Assembly: GCA_030041435.1 (NCBI GenBank)
Contig: JASHNW010000007.1
Span: 55,445-119,444 of the forward strand
Direction: 5' to 3'
Origin: Acidobacteriaceae bacterium
GTDB lineage: Bacteria > Acidobacteriota > Terriglobia > Terriglobales > Acidobacteriaceae
DNA length: 64,000 nt
Part shown: positions 24,839 to 33,808 of the stretch, in pieces
How positions within the stretch are numbered: position 1 is the stretch's first letter
How the letters are laid out: the number at the start of each line of letters is the position of its first letter
Notes under the pieces: model-generated
What the model was told of the DNA's origin: nothing
What the model saw: only the letters and a program-made list of their open reading frames with translations
The model's database searches: none
Position numbers and translations under genes: made by a program

Positions 24839-27301
24839 ATGCCTGCTTTTTGCGATGTCGCCGTGCCGGTGCCGCTGGATCGCGCCTTTACCTACGCGGT
24901 GGGCGATGCGGCCCCATGCGTGGGGGCGCGCGTGCTGGTGCCGTTTCGCAATGAGAAGCTGGCGGGGGTCGTGGTCCGCGTGCATGATGAGCCGCCTGCG
25001 GTGGACGCGAAGCCGCTGCTCGGCGTTTTGGATGCGGAGCCGGTGCTGTCGCCGCAGCTTCTGGAACTGGGGCGATGGATTGCGCAATATTACCTGGCTC
25101 CGGTGGGCGAAGTGCTGCGATCGATGCTGCCGCTGATGGGCGAAGTGCGGCGCAAGGTGTTGTACCGCATTGCGGAGGCGGGGCGGCAGGCACTGGCTGC
25201 GGGTGCGGAACGGGGTGCGTCACGGCGGTCGCGGTTATCTCCGCAGGAACAGGACCAGGAATATGCAATTCTAAACGCGCTGGAATCGGGCGAGGCGATG
25301 ACGCTGGCAGCGCTGCGCCGAGCGGCAGGAGCATCCGTTCGGCTGGTGCAGGGGATGGTCCGCAAAAAGTGGATTGCGCGGGAGACGGCCGCGGAGGTGC
25401 GGGACGCCAAACGCACGGTTCGGTACGCGGTTCTTGTGGAGGGCGTTCGGCTTCCGAAGCTGAATGAGAATCAGCAGGCGATCCTGGCGGAGCTGGCGGG
25501 GGCCGACGGGCAGTTGCCGGTGGCGGAGCTGCGGCGCCTGGAGGTTCCGGCTTCTACCCTCGGGACTCTGGTGAAGCGGGAACTGGTGCGCATCGAGGAG
25601 CGCCCGGCGGATTTTCATCTGACGAGTCTGCACGCGCTGGCGCGGAGCGAATACGAGTTGAACGCGGCGCAGGCACAGGCACTGGAGACGGTGAGCGAAG
25701 CGGTGGCAGGCGGGGAGTTTCGGCCGTTCCTGCTGTACGGCGTGACGGGGTCAGGGAAGACGGCGGTGTACCTGGCGGCGATGCAGCGGACGCTGGACGC
25801 GGGCAAATCGGCGATTCTGCTGGTGCCGGAAATTGGGCTGACGCCGGCCATGGCGGCGCAGCTGCATCACGCGTTTGGCGCCGAGGTGGCGCTGCTGCAT
25901 TCCCAGCTGACGCCGGAAGAACGCGGCGAGCAGTGGCACCGCATCCGGCGCGGCGAGGCGCGGGTGGTGGTGGGCACGCGGTCGGCGATCTTTGCCCCGG
26001 TGGAGCATCTGGGGCTGGTGGTGGTGGATGAAGAGCACGACTCGAGCTACAAGCAGGAGTCGATGCCGCGCTATCACGCGCGCGATGTAGCGGTGATGCG
26101 GGCCAAGCTGGCCGGGGCTACGGTGGTGCTGGGGTCGGCGACGCCATCGCTGGAGACGTGGCAGAACGCGGCGCAGGGAAAGTACCGGCGCATCGAGATA
26201 CGGGAGCGCGTGCAGGATCGGCCACTGCCGGAGGTGCAGTTGCTGGATATGCGGCGCGAGTTTGAGGAGACGGGCAAAGAGCAGCTGTTTGCGCGGGCAC
26301 TGGTAGAGGCGACCGAGGAGACGCTGGAGCGCGGGGAGCAGGCCATCATTTTGCTCAATCGGCGCGGGTATTCGTTTGTCGTGGTGTGCCGGGCCTGCGG
26401 GGAGAAGCTGGAGTGCGAAAACTGCTCGATTGCGCTGACGTACCACAAGCCGGTGGCGGCGGGCGACGGGCAGGCGGCAGGGGCGCGGCTGGAGTGTCAC
26501 TATTGCGGTTACAAAAAGACGGTGCCGAAGCGTTGTCCGCAATGCGAGAGCGAGTACCTTTACTTTTTGGGCGCCGGTTCGCAGCAGGGTGAGGAGCGTC
26601 TGCAGGAGATATTTCCGGGGGCTCGCATCGGGCGCATGGATCGCGATACGGTGCGCGGGCGCGGCGATATGGAACGGCTGCTGCTGCGGCTGCACTCGGG
26701 CGAGATCAATCTGCTGGTCGGCACGCAGATGATTGCCAAGGGTCACGATATTCACGGTGTGACGCTGGTGGGCGTGGTGGGGTGCGACTATGCTTTGGGG
26801 CTGCCGGATTTTCGCGCGGCGGAGCGGGTGTTTCAGCTGCTGACGCAGGTCTCGGGGCGCGCCGGGCGCGGGGCATTGCCGGGCCGGGTGATTGTGCAGA
26901 CATATCATCCAGAGCACTATGCGGTGCAGTTTGCGGCGAAGCACGATTTCGAAGCATTTGCGGAGCGGGAACTGCGCTTTCGGCGGGCGATGCGCTATCC
27001 GCCCTACGCCTCGCTGGCGAACGTACTGTTGCAGAGCCCGCGGCTGGAAGAGGCCGCGGGCTGGGCATCGGCGCTGGGGCGCTGGTGCCAGCAAACGACG
27101 CTGCGGGGCGTGCGGGTGCTGGGCCCGGCAAGCGCGCCGATTGCGAAGATCAAGCGCATCTACCGGTTTCACCTGGTAATGAAAGCGGAGAGCCGCCAGG
27201 CATTGCAGCAGGCGCTGCGCGCCCTGCTGGCTCATGCGGAGGCGGCAGGGATTCCGCGGGCGAATCTCGTTGTGGATGTGGACGCAGTGAGCCTGATGTA
27301 G
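24839..27301 (+). CDS. priA: PriA, primosomal DNA helicase
   Basis: 820 residues from ATG at 24839, where the conserved FCDVAVPVPLDRAFTYAV begins; the frame is open upstream but that stretch is not conserved. The N-terminal 3'-end-binding domain and winged helix are followed by the helicase core: Walker A GVTGSGKT (about 300-308), DEEH (about 397-400) and later motif VI QVSGRAGRG. Two zinc sites are formed by CRACGEKLECENC and CHYCGYKKTVPKRCPQC (about 517-570). It restarts stalled replication forks. It is divergent from the SDR gene; an amino-acid enzyme gene starts 30 bases downstream. Confidence 0.97.
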   Translation: MPAFCDVAVPVPLDRAFTYAVGDAAPCVGARVLVPFRNEKLAGVVVRVHDEPPAVDAKPLLGVLDAEPVLSPQLLELGRWIAQYYLAPVGEVLRSMLPLMGEVRRKVLYRIAEAGRQALAAGAERGASRRSRLSPQEQDQEYAILNALESGEAMTLAALRRAAGASVRLVQGMVRKKWIARETAAEVRDAKRTVRYAVLVEGVRLPKLNENQQAILAELAGADGQLPVAELRRLEVPASTLGTLVKRELVRIEERPADFHLTSLHALARSEYELNAAQAQALETVSEAVAGGEFRPFLLYGVTGSGKTAVYLAAMQRTLDAGKSAILLVPEIGLTPAMAAQLHHAFGAEVALLHSQLTPEERGEQWHRIRRGEARVVVGTRSAIFAPVEHLGLVVVDEEHDSSYKQESMPRYHARDVAVMRAKLAGATVVLGSATPSLETWQNAAQGKYRRIEIRERVQDRPLPEVQLLDMRREFEETGKEQLFARALVEATEETLERGEQAIILLNRRGYSFVVVCRACGEKLECENCSIALTYHKPVAAGDGQAAGARLECHYCGYKKTVPKRCPQCESEYLYFLGAGSQQGEERLQEIFPGARIGRMDRDTVRGRGDMERLLLRLHSGEINLLVGTQMIAKGHDIHGVTLVGVVGCDYALGLPDFRAAERVFQLLTQVSGRAGRGALPGRVIVQTYHPEHYAVQFAAKHDFEAFAERELRFRRAMRYPPYASLANVLLQSPRLEEAAGWASALGRWCQQTTLRGVRVLGPASAPIAKIKRIYRFHLVMKAESRQALQQALRALLAHAEAAGIPRANLVVDVDAVSLM

Positions 27302-27331
27302 GCAGGGTGAGTGAAAAAGGGGTCTTCGCGC

Positions 27332-28243
27332 GTGGATTTTCTGGACGAAGAGAAGGTTCGGTCGCTGCTGACGTACGAGGCGCTGATTCCCGCGGTTGAA
27401 CGGGCGCTGATCGAGCTGTCGGCGGGCCGGATTCAGCAGCCGCTGCGCAGCGTGCTGCGGGTTCCGGAGCATGAGGGCATCTTTGCGCTGATGCCCGCAG
27501 TCGATGGCGATCTGATGGGCGTGAAGCTGGTGACCATCTATGAGAGGAACCGGGAGCAGCCCACGCACCAGGCCGTGATTCAGCTTCTCTCGGCGAACAC
27601 GGGCGAGCCGCTGCTGGCGATGGATGGGCGGCTGATCACGGAGATGCGGACGGCGGCGGTTTCCGCGGTGGCCACGCGGGCACTGGCGCGCAAGGATGCG
27701 CGGGTGCTGGCGATTTTGGGCAGCGGAGTGCAGGCGCGGTCCCACGTGCGGGCCCTGCAGATGGTCCGGCGGTTCGAGGAGGTACGGGTCTGGAGCCGAA
27801 CGGCGGAGCACGCGCAGCGGTTCGCCGAGGAGTTCGGATTGCGGGCGATGGAGAGTGCGGAGGCGGCAATTCGCGGCGCCGACGTGGTGGTGAGCGTGGC
27901 GAATACCCACGAGCCCCTGGTACATGGGGCCTGGCTGGCGGAGGGGTCATTGGTCTGCGCCGTCGGAACCGTAGGTCCCGGCAAACGGGAGCTGGATGAC
28001 GCGGCGATGCAGGGCAACGTCGTCGTGGAGTCGCGAGAGGCGGCTCTGCGCGAGTCTGGGGACATAATTGGGTCAGGAGCGGCGATATCTGCCGAGATAG
28101 GGGAGATACTGGCCGGAACGCGGAAGATATCGGGCCCTGGGCGATGGACGGTCTTCAAATCCCTCGGGGTGGGAGCCACAGATTTGGCGGCGGCGCGGCT
28201 GGTTTTCGAAGGACGGAAGGGTGTGTCCGATGGTGCAACCTGA
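27332..28243 (+). CDS. Ornithine cyclodeaminase / mu-crystallin family oxidoreductase
   Basis: 303 residues from GTG at 27332, where AGGGGT lies nine bases upstream and VDFLDEEKVRSLLTYEALIPAVERAL matches the family start; an in-frame GTG at 27311 would add seven residues. The family fold shows in GVKLVTIYERN, LITEMRTAAVSAVATRALA and the NAD(P)-binding LGSGVQARSHVRAL. Enzymes of this family deaminate ornithine, reduce imino acids or oxidise alanine. The residues seen do not separate these activities. It directly follows priA. Confidence 0.9.
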   Translation: MDFLDEEKVRSLLTYEALIPAVERALIELSAGRIQQPLRSVLRVPEHEGIFALMPAVDGDLMGVKLVTIYERNREQPTHQAVIQLLSANTGEPLLAMDGRLITEMRTAAVSAVATRALARKDARVLAILGSGVQARSHVRALQMVRRFEEVRVWSRTAEHAQRFAEEFGLRAMESAEAAIRGADVVVSVANTHEPLVHGAWLAEGSLVCAVGTVGPGKRELDDAAMQGNVVVESREAALRESGDIIGSGAAISAEIGEILAGTRKISGPGRWTVFKSLGVGATDLAAARLVFEGRKGVSDGAT

Positions 28244-28263
28244 AGCACCAAAGTAATTTATCC

Positions 28264-28282
28264 CTAAGAATCCTCTAAGAAT
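28264..28282 (+). promoter_or_regulatory. Paired direct repeat upstream of the diguanylate cyclase gene
   Basis: CTAAGAAT occurs at 28264-28271 and again at 28275-28282, start to start 11 bases, about one DNA turn. Direct half-sites with this spacing are typical of response-regulator binding. The pair lies 65-85 bases before the next gene in an AT-rich gap. Confidence 0.35.
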
Positions 28283-28346
28283 TCGGGTGACATTCTTGCT
28301 TCGTGGATGCAATTCTGGATAGCGGCATTTGCGGAGCGTTGGAACG

Positions 28347-30797
28347 TTGCGGAATTATTCTCTGGGACTGGTTCTTATTGCATGCTGCACGTTATCCCTG
28401 GGCGCAGTATCGCAGAACCGAATTGCGGCCCGGGGGGAGCGGACAATTCCGCAGCGGGAGTCAGCCGGAACCGCCGCTCGATCGGGAGCGGCAGGCATCC
28501 TGACCACAGTTGCCCAGGTCCGCGCACTCGCTTCGAGCAAGGTGGAAGCAGGCGTACCGGTCGAGCTGCACGCGATCCTGACGTATTACCAGCCAACCGA
28601 GGGTCTGATTTTTGTTCAGGATGCAACGGGTGGCATCTATGTAGTGCCCCCGGCGAACCCACCTGATCTCAAGGAGGGCGACGCGGTTGTTGTACGGGGT
28701 ACGACGGTTCCCAGCTTCGCAACGAATATAAAAGCGAGCGACATGGAACCGGACGGCAAGGGTCCGTTTCCCCGACCGCTGCCGGTCGACTGGCGGGGGC
28801 TGCTGGATCGATCGAACGATTGCCGTTATGTGAGCGTCACGGGAGTCATCCGCTCTGCGACGCTCCAGTTCTCGGCCGGGCGCAATGCGGTGAGCGGAAT
28901 TCGGCGCCGCGAAGGAGCGCCCACGGCGAACGGCCAGTCCGGGACGCAGGCGACGCGGGACGAACAGCCGTATTTGCTGATCGACCTGCAGATGGACGGC
29001 GGCTCAGTGCGCGTTCACATGGAGGACACAGCGGGGGTGAATCCTCTTTCTCTGCTGGATTCCGAGGTGAGGCTGGACGGCGTCGCCGGAGGCCTGTTTG
29101 ACGGTAAGTTTCAGCAGATTGGGGCGGAATTGTGGGTGAGTTCGGCAAAACAGATGGAGATTCTGAAGCCCGCGACCGATACTCCCGGCAAGCTGCCTCT
29201 GGCGGAGATTGGGCGCATCGAGGCGAAGGCGTACGTGGTGGACCAAAGCCAGCGCGTGCGCGTGCGCGGCAGCGTGACCCTGTACCAGCCGGGCCTGCAG
29301 CTGGTGGTGGAGACGCCGGACCGCAAGGCGGTTTTGGTGGACACATACGAGGAATCGCCGCTGCAGGTGGGGCAGGTGGTGGATGTGGTGGGCTTTCCGT
29401 ATCCGCATGAATATTCTCACGAATATTCCGAGACTATCGGCCAGGCGAATGTTCTGCCCACAGCGGCCATCCGCCTCATTCAGCCGGTCGCGATCCAGTG
29501 GGACGACGCAATGTCCGGGCATTATCCCTATGACGTGGTTTCAATGCAGGGAACCCTGGCCGCCGAAGTGCATGAGCGGCACCAGGACACGCTGGTCATT
29601 CAGGCGGGACCGCATGTGTATTCGGCCATCCTGCCGCGCACCGTCTGGAACCAGGATTTCGATCAGCTCTCGCTGCCGGATTACCGGATCGGGAGCAAAG
29701 TACGCGTGACCGGCGTTTGCTTCGTAAGCGCCGGCGGGCCCTGGAATACCGAGCGGTGGTTCGACATCGAAATGCGGACGCCGCAGGACGTGACGGTGCT
29801 GGCCGCCCCGCCGTGGTGGACCGTGCGGCATCTGCTGTCTCTGAGCGCGGCGCTGTTAGCTCTGATGCTGGCGGCGCTGATCTGGGCGATGCTGCTGCAG
29901 CGGAAGGTGCGGCACCAGTCAAACCAGATTCAGGTGACGATGGAGATCGAAGCCGCGCGCGAGCGGCGCATCGCGCATCTGGAGAAGGAGCGCGGGCGGG
30001 TTCTGGAGGCGATCAACAGCAAGCAGAACCTGGATGATGTGCTGCGGATGATTCTGCACCTGATCAGCAGGCAGTTGGGCGATCGCGCCTGCTGGTGCGA
30101 GCTGCCCAATGGCACGCGTGTTGGCGCACCGCCGACCGAGGATGGCGCTGCGCTGCTGGTACGGCGCGATATCTACTCCGGCGGAGGCGAACGGCTTGGG
30201 TCGCTGGTGGTCGCCGGCGCCGATGTATATGACAGCCATGCCGGCGAAGTGATGGAGATGGGCGCGAGCCTGGCGGCGCTGGCGATCGACAATCGGCGGC
30301 TCTTCGAGACGCTCGTCCATCGTTCGCAATACGATCAGCTGACCAACGCCGCGAATCGATTCCTGCTGGAGAGCCGGCTGGATGAGGTGATTTCCTACGC
30401 CAGCCGAAACAAGACGCGCTTTGCCCTGATTTATATCGATTTGGACCAGTTCAAACGGGTCAACGACCTCTACGGTCACCGGGTAGGAGACCTCTTTCTG
30501 CAGATTGTGACGCAGCGTTTCTCCGACAGTCTGCGCGGCATGGACACGCTGGCACGCGTAGGCGGCGACGAATTTATCGCGTTGATTCCGACGGTGCGCA
30601 GCCGGACCGAGGCGGAGGAGATTGCCCAGCGGCTGGCTCGCTGCCTGGACACGCCGCTGGAGATCGATGCCTACCAGGTAAAGGGTGCAGCCAGCATCGG
30701 CATTGCGATCTATCCGGAAGACGGAGTGACGAAAGAGGATCTGAAGCGGATGGCCGACTCGGCGATGTACGCGCACAAGCCGGGCGCGGCGGGCTGA
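28347..30797 (+). CDS. Membrane diguanylate cyclase with periplasmic OB-like sensor
   Basis: 816 residues from TTG at 28347 (GGAG ten bases before; TTG at 28329 also possible). A signal segment (YSLGLVLIACCTLSLGAVSQ) leads to a periplasmic region of about 460 residues. It contains repeated OB-fold-like beta modules, e.g. VELHAILTYYQPTEGLIFVQDATGGIYV and VRVRGSVTLYQPGLQLVVETPDRKAVLV. One membrane helix lies near residues 492-515, then a coiled coil and a GAF-like segment. The cyclase domain has GGDEF at about 739-743 and the RGMD inhibitory site five residues earlier. It should make cyclic di-GMP, subject to product inhibition. The signal it senses is unknown. Confidence 0.9.
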   Translation: MRNYSLGLVLIACCTLSLGAVSQNRIAARGERTIPQRESAGTAARSGAAGILTTVAQVRALASSKVEAGVPVELHAILTYYQPTEGLIFVQDATGGIYVVPPANPPDLKEGDAVVVRGTTVPSFATNIKASDMEPDGKGPFPRPLPVDWRGLLDRSNDCRYVSVTGVIRSATLQFSAGRNAVSGIRRREGAPTANGQSGTQATRDEQPYLLIDLQMDGGSVRVHMEDTAGVNPLSLLDSEVRLDGVAGGLFDGKFQQIGAELWVSSAKQMEILKPATDTPGKLPLAEIGRIEAKAYVVDQSQRVRVRGSVTLYQPGLQLVVETPDRKAVLVDTYEESPLQVGQVVDVVGFPYPHEYSHEYSETIGQANVLPTAAIRLIQPVAIQWDDAMSGHYPYDVVSMQGTLAAEVHERHQDTLVIQAGPHVYSAILPRTVWNQDFDQLSLPDYRIGSKVRVTGVCFVSAGGPWNTERWFDIEMRTPQDVTVLAAPPWWTVRHLLSLSAALLALMLAALIWAMLLQRKVRHQSNQIQVTMEIEAARERRIAHLEKERGRVLEAINSKQNLDDVLRMILHLISRQLGDRACWCELPNGTRVGAPPTEDGAALLVRRDIYSGGGERLGSLVVAGADVYDSHAGEVMEMGASLAALAIDNRRLFETLVHRSQYDQLTNAANRFLLESRLDEVISYASRNKTRFALIYIDLDQFKRVNDLYGHRVGDLFLQIVTQRFSDSLRGMDTLARVGGDEFIALIPTVRSRTEAEEIAQRLARCLDTPLEIDAYQVKGAASIGIAIYPEDGVTKEDLKRMADSAMYAHKPGAAG

Positions 30798-30812
30798 GCC
30801 AAAGCTGGCCGG

Positions 30813-32279
30813 TTAGCCGAGGCCGATCCATCCCAGCAGCACTCCGGGGAAACAGCCGAGGAGCACCACCAGTGCGGCCAGCGTCCAGAGGGTGAGGCGC
30901 GTGAGCAGGGCGATGCGCAGCGCCGGTTCGCGAACCGGAGACTCAGCGACGTACGCCTGCTTGAGCACGCGCAGGTAGTAGTAGAGCGAAACGGCGCTCA
31001 TGGCAACGGCCAGCAGGACAAGCCAGAGCAGGCCGAGATGTGGCTCTGCGCTGAGGGCGGCAGAGAAGATGTAGAACTTGCCGAAGAAACCCGCCAGCGG
31101 GGGTATGCCGGCGAGAGACAGCAAAAAGACCAGCAGGCAAAAGGACAGGCCGGGCGCGCGGCGGCTGAGGCCGCGGAGGTCCGCAATTCGGTCGATGCCT
31201 TCGGATTCGAGCGCACCGAGAACGCCAAAGGCTCCGAGGGATGCCAGGGCGTAGGTGATGACGTAATAGACGAGGGCGCTGAGGCTCTGCTGCGTGTGAG
31301 CGATGAGGCCCAGCAGCATATATCCGGCGTGACCGATGGCAGAGTATGCGAGCAGGCGGCGGAGGCTGGTCTGCGCGATCGCCGCGAGGTTGCCGAGGAT
31401 CATCGACAAGGCGGCGACGATGGCGAGAACCGGGACCCATCCGGGCGAGTAGCCGTGAAACGCGCCGCCGCCGGTAGCTCCGGCGAGGGCGATCGTGGCG
31501 ACCTGGGCGAAGACGAAGAAGCTGGCGACTTTGGAACTGGACGCGATGAAGCCGGCGCTGACGGTAGGTGCTCCCTGATAGGCGTCGGGCGCCCACAGAT
31601 GGAACGGCGCTGCGGCGACTTTGAACCCGAAGCCAATCGTGACCATGACGATGGCCACCAGCAGCAGCGGATCGAGCGTCGGACCGCTGAGAGCTGCGGC
31701 GATTTTAGTCAATTCGATGGAGCCGGAGAGGCCGTAAAGCAGGCTTATGCCGAACAGCAGAAAACCGGCGGACATCCCGCCGAACAGAAAGTACTTAAGG
31801 GCAGCTTCAGCGGACTGGCGGCTCTGTTTGTCGAACCCGGTGAGAATGTAGAGGGAAAGCGAGAGGAATTCGAGCGCGACAAAGATCAGGAGCAGATTCT
31901 GCGTGGCAACCAGGAACATCATGGCCACGGTGGCGAAGAGGATGAGCGCGATGTATTCGCCGATGTGGCCGGTGAAGGTGGTGGAGCGAGCGAGCAGCGC
32001 GGTGAAGATGGCGAGGACCAGCAGCGCGATCTGCACAATGTGGGTCAGCGGGGTCATCACGAACATGCCATCGGGCAGGCCGTACGAGTGGGGCGCGCGA
32101 GTCAGGAAGTGGATGGCGAGAACGCATCCGATCAGGGCGACGATGACGGCGCTGCGGAGCCGGTTAGAAAGCGGCGATTTGCGCAGGACCGTGATATCGA
32201 GCGTCAGAGCCAGCAGGCCGGCGACGGCGACCACGATTTCGGGCAGGGTGAAGTGCAGCAGGTCCGCGTAGCTCATCAT
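30813..32279 (-). CDS. nuoN: Complex I subunit NuoN
   Basis: 488 residues, about 14 membrane helices. It starts at ATG 32279, overlapping the nuoM stop by four bases. Proton-path residues are present: GFGFKVAAAPFHLWAPD has the TM7 lysine and ASSSKVASFFVF the TM8 lysine; the TM5 glutamate is in FVALEFLSLSLYIL. NuoN is the antiporter-like subunit nearest the hydrophilic arm. It is the last gene of the operon and ends 16 bases from the convergent cyclase gene. Confidence 0.96.
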   Translation of the reverse strand: MMSYADLLHFTLPEIVVAVAGLLALTLDITVLRKSPLSNRLRSAVIVALIGCVLAIHFLTRAPHSYGLPDGMFVMTPLTHIVQIALLVLAIFTALLARSTTFTGHIGEYIALILFATVAMMFLVATQNLLLIFVALEFLSLSLYILTGFDKQSRQSAEAALKYFLFGGMSAGFLLFGISLLYGLSGSIELTKIAAALSGPTLDPLLLVAIVMVTIGFGFKVAAAPFHLWAPDAYQGAPTVSAGFIASSSKVASFFVFAQVATIALAGATGGGAFHGYSPGWVPVLAIVAALSMILGNLAAIAQTSLRRLLAYSAIGHAGYMLLGLIAHTQQSLSALVYYVITYALASLGAFGVLGALESEGIDRIADLRGLSRRAPGLSFCLLVFLLSLAGIPPLAGFFGKFYIFSAALSAEPHLGLLWLVLLAVAMSAVSLYYYLRVLKQAYVAESPVREPALRIALLTRLTLWTLAALVVLLGCFPGVLLGWIGLG

Positions 32280-33808
32280 CGCCACGCTCCTGTCTGCAGG
32301 CCGCGGAACAGCGGCGAATTGAGGGCGGGCAGGATGAGATTGGTGAGGACCTGCGGAAAGAGTCCGGCGGCGAGAGTCGTGGCCAGCAGGAGCACCGCGC
32401 CGCACTTTTCAGGCAGACTGATGGGCGGACAGGACTCGTGGTGTCCCGCGGCGCCGGATTCCCGCTCGCCGAAGAAGGCTTTGATCAATGCGCGCCAGGT
32501 GAAGGCGATGCCCACCAGAATGCCGATGCCGGCGACGAAGACCATCCACGGGAAGGCGCGCCATGTGCCGAGCAGCACCTGGAATTCCGCGATAAATCCG
32601 CTGAACCCGGGCAGGCCAATCGAAGCCATGCCGGCGAGGATGAACGTGACAGCCGCGAAGGGGATGACGTGCGCGAGGCGCATGGGGCCGAGCTCGTTCA
32701 GGTCGCGGGTGTGGGTGCGGTCGTAGACCATGCGGCCGACAACGGCGAAGAGCAGGCCGGCGATGATGCCATGGGAGAACATCTGGAAGACGGCGCCGTC
32801 GAGACCGATCTGGGTGAGGGTCATGAGGCCGAGCAGGACAAACCCCATGTGCGAGACGCTCGAATAGCCGATGACGAATTTGAAGTCGCGCTGGACGAGA
32901 GCGACGCTGGCGCCGTAGACGATGCCGATGAGGGCCAGCAGGGCAAAAACTTCGCGCCACGAACCGAGGCCGAGAACGTGAAAGCCCCAGGGATCGAGGC
33001 CGCGGGGGAAGAGCATCATGGCGACGCGCAGGCAGCCGTAGGCGCCGAGCTTCATCACCACCCCGGCCAGCAGCATCGACGCGGCGGTGGGCGCGGCCGC
33101 GTGGCCGGTGGGCGCCCAGGTGTGGAAGGGCCACATGCCGGCAAGCACGGCGAAGCCGACGAAGACCAGTGGAAAAGCCCACATCTGGAAGTGCGCCGGG
33201 AACGGGTAGGCGGCGAGAGCCTCAAGACTGAGGGTATGGGAAAAGCTCCATGCGGCGACCATGCCGGCAAGGACCAGCGCGGAGCCGGCAAAGGAATAGA
33301 GGGCCAGCTTCATGGCGGCGTATTCCCGCAGCGCGCCGCGGTTCTCGGGGCTGGCGTCGCGGGGCACCGAGCCCCAGATGGCGATGAGGAAATACTTCGG
33401 GATGATGGCGATTTCGTAGAAAGCGAAGAGCAGGAACAGGTCGAAGCTGAGGAAGACGCCGTAGACGCCGCCGATAAGGACCAGATAAAAGGCGAAAAAC
33501 TCCTGGGTGCGGTGCTCGATGTTCCACGAGAAAAGAATGCCCGCGGTGGCCGCGATGCCGGTGAGAAGGAGGAGCGTGAGGCTGATGCCGTCGGCGGCGA
33601 GGTGATATTCGATGCCGAGCTGCGGGATCCACGCGACGCGGGTAACGGTGATGAAGTCGCCGGCATGCCAGTGGGCGAGGGCGATGAGGCTGAGAGCGAG
33701 ACCGGCAAGAGCGGTGAGCAGGGCGACGATACGAGCGGCCTGTTTAGATGGGGCCAGCCGCGCCGCCAGCGCACCGGCGAAGGAGAGGTAGATGGTCCAG
33801 GCGAGCAT
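32276..33808 (-). CDS. nuoM: Complex I subunit NuoM, second copy (TM7 lysine replaced)
   Basis: 510 residues, about 14 membrane helices. The start ATG 33808 shares one base with the stop of the first nuoM (TGATG). The TM5 glutamate is E132 in FAFYEIAIIPKYF and the TM8 lysine is K253 in VVMKLGAYG. The TM7 lysine, K232 in the neighbouring copy (GFAVKTPVVPFH), is L222 here (GFAVLAGMWPFH); the flanking residues align without a gap. So this antiporter-like subunit keeps most, not all, of the usual proton-path residues. Two adjacent nuoM genes are unusual; see findings. Confidence 0.93.
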   Translation of the reverse strand: MLAWTIYLSFAGALAARLAPSKQAARIVALLTALAGLALSLIALAHWHAGDFITVTRVAWIPQLGIEYHLAADGISLTLLLLTGIAATAGILFSWNIEHRTQEFFAFYLVLIGGVYGVFLSFDLFLLFAFYEIAIIPKYFLIAIWGSVPRDASPENRGALREYAAMKLALYSFAGSALVLAGMVAAWSFSHTLSLEALAAYPFPAHFQMWAFPLVFVGFAVLAGMWPFHTWAPTGHAAAPTAASMLLAGVVMKLGAYGCLRVAMMLFPRGLDPWGFHVLGLGSWREVFALLALIGIVYGASVALVQRDFKFVIGYSSVSHMGFVLLGLMTLTQIGLDGAVFQMFSHGIIAGLLFAVVGRMVYDRTHTRDLNELGPMRLAHVIPFAAVTFILAGMASIGLPGFSGFIAEFQVLLGTWRAFPWMVFVAGIGILVGIAFTWRALIKAFFGERESGAAGHHESCPPISLPEKCGAVLLLATTLAAGLFPQVLTNLILPALNSPLFRGLQTGAWR

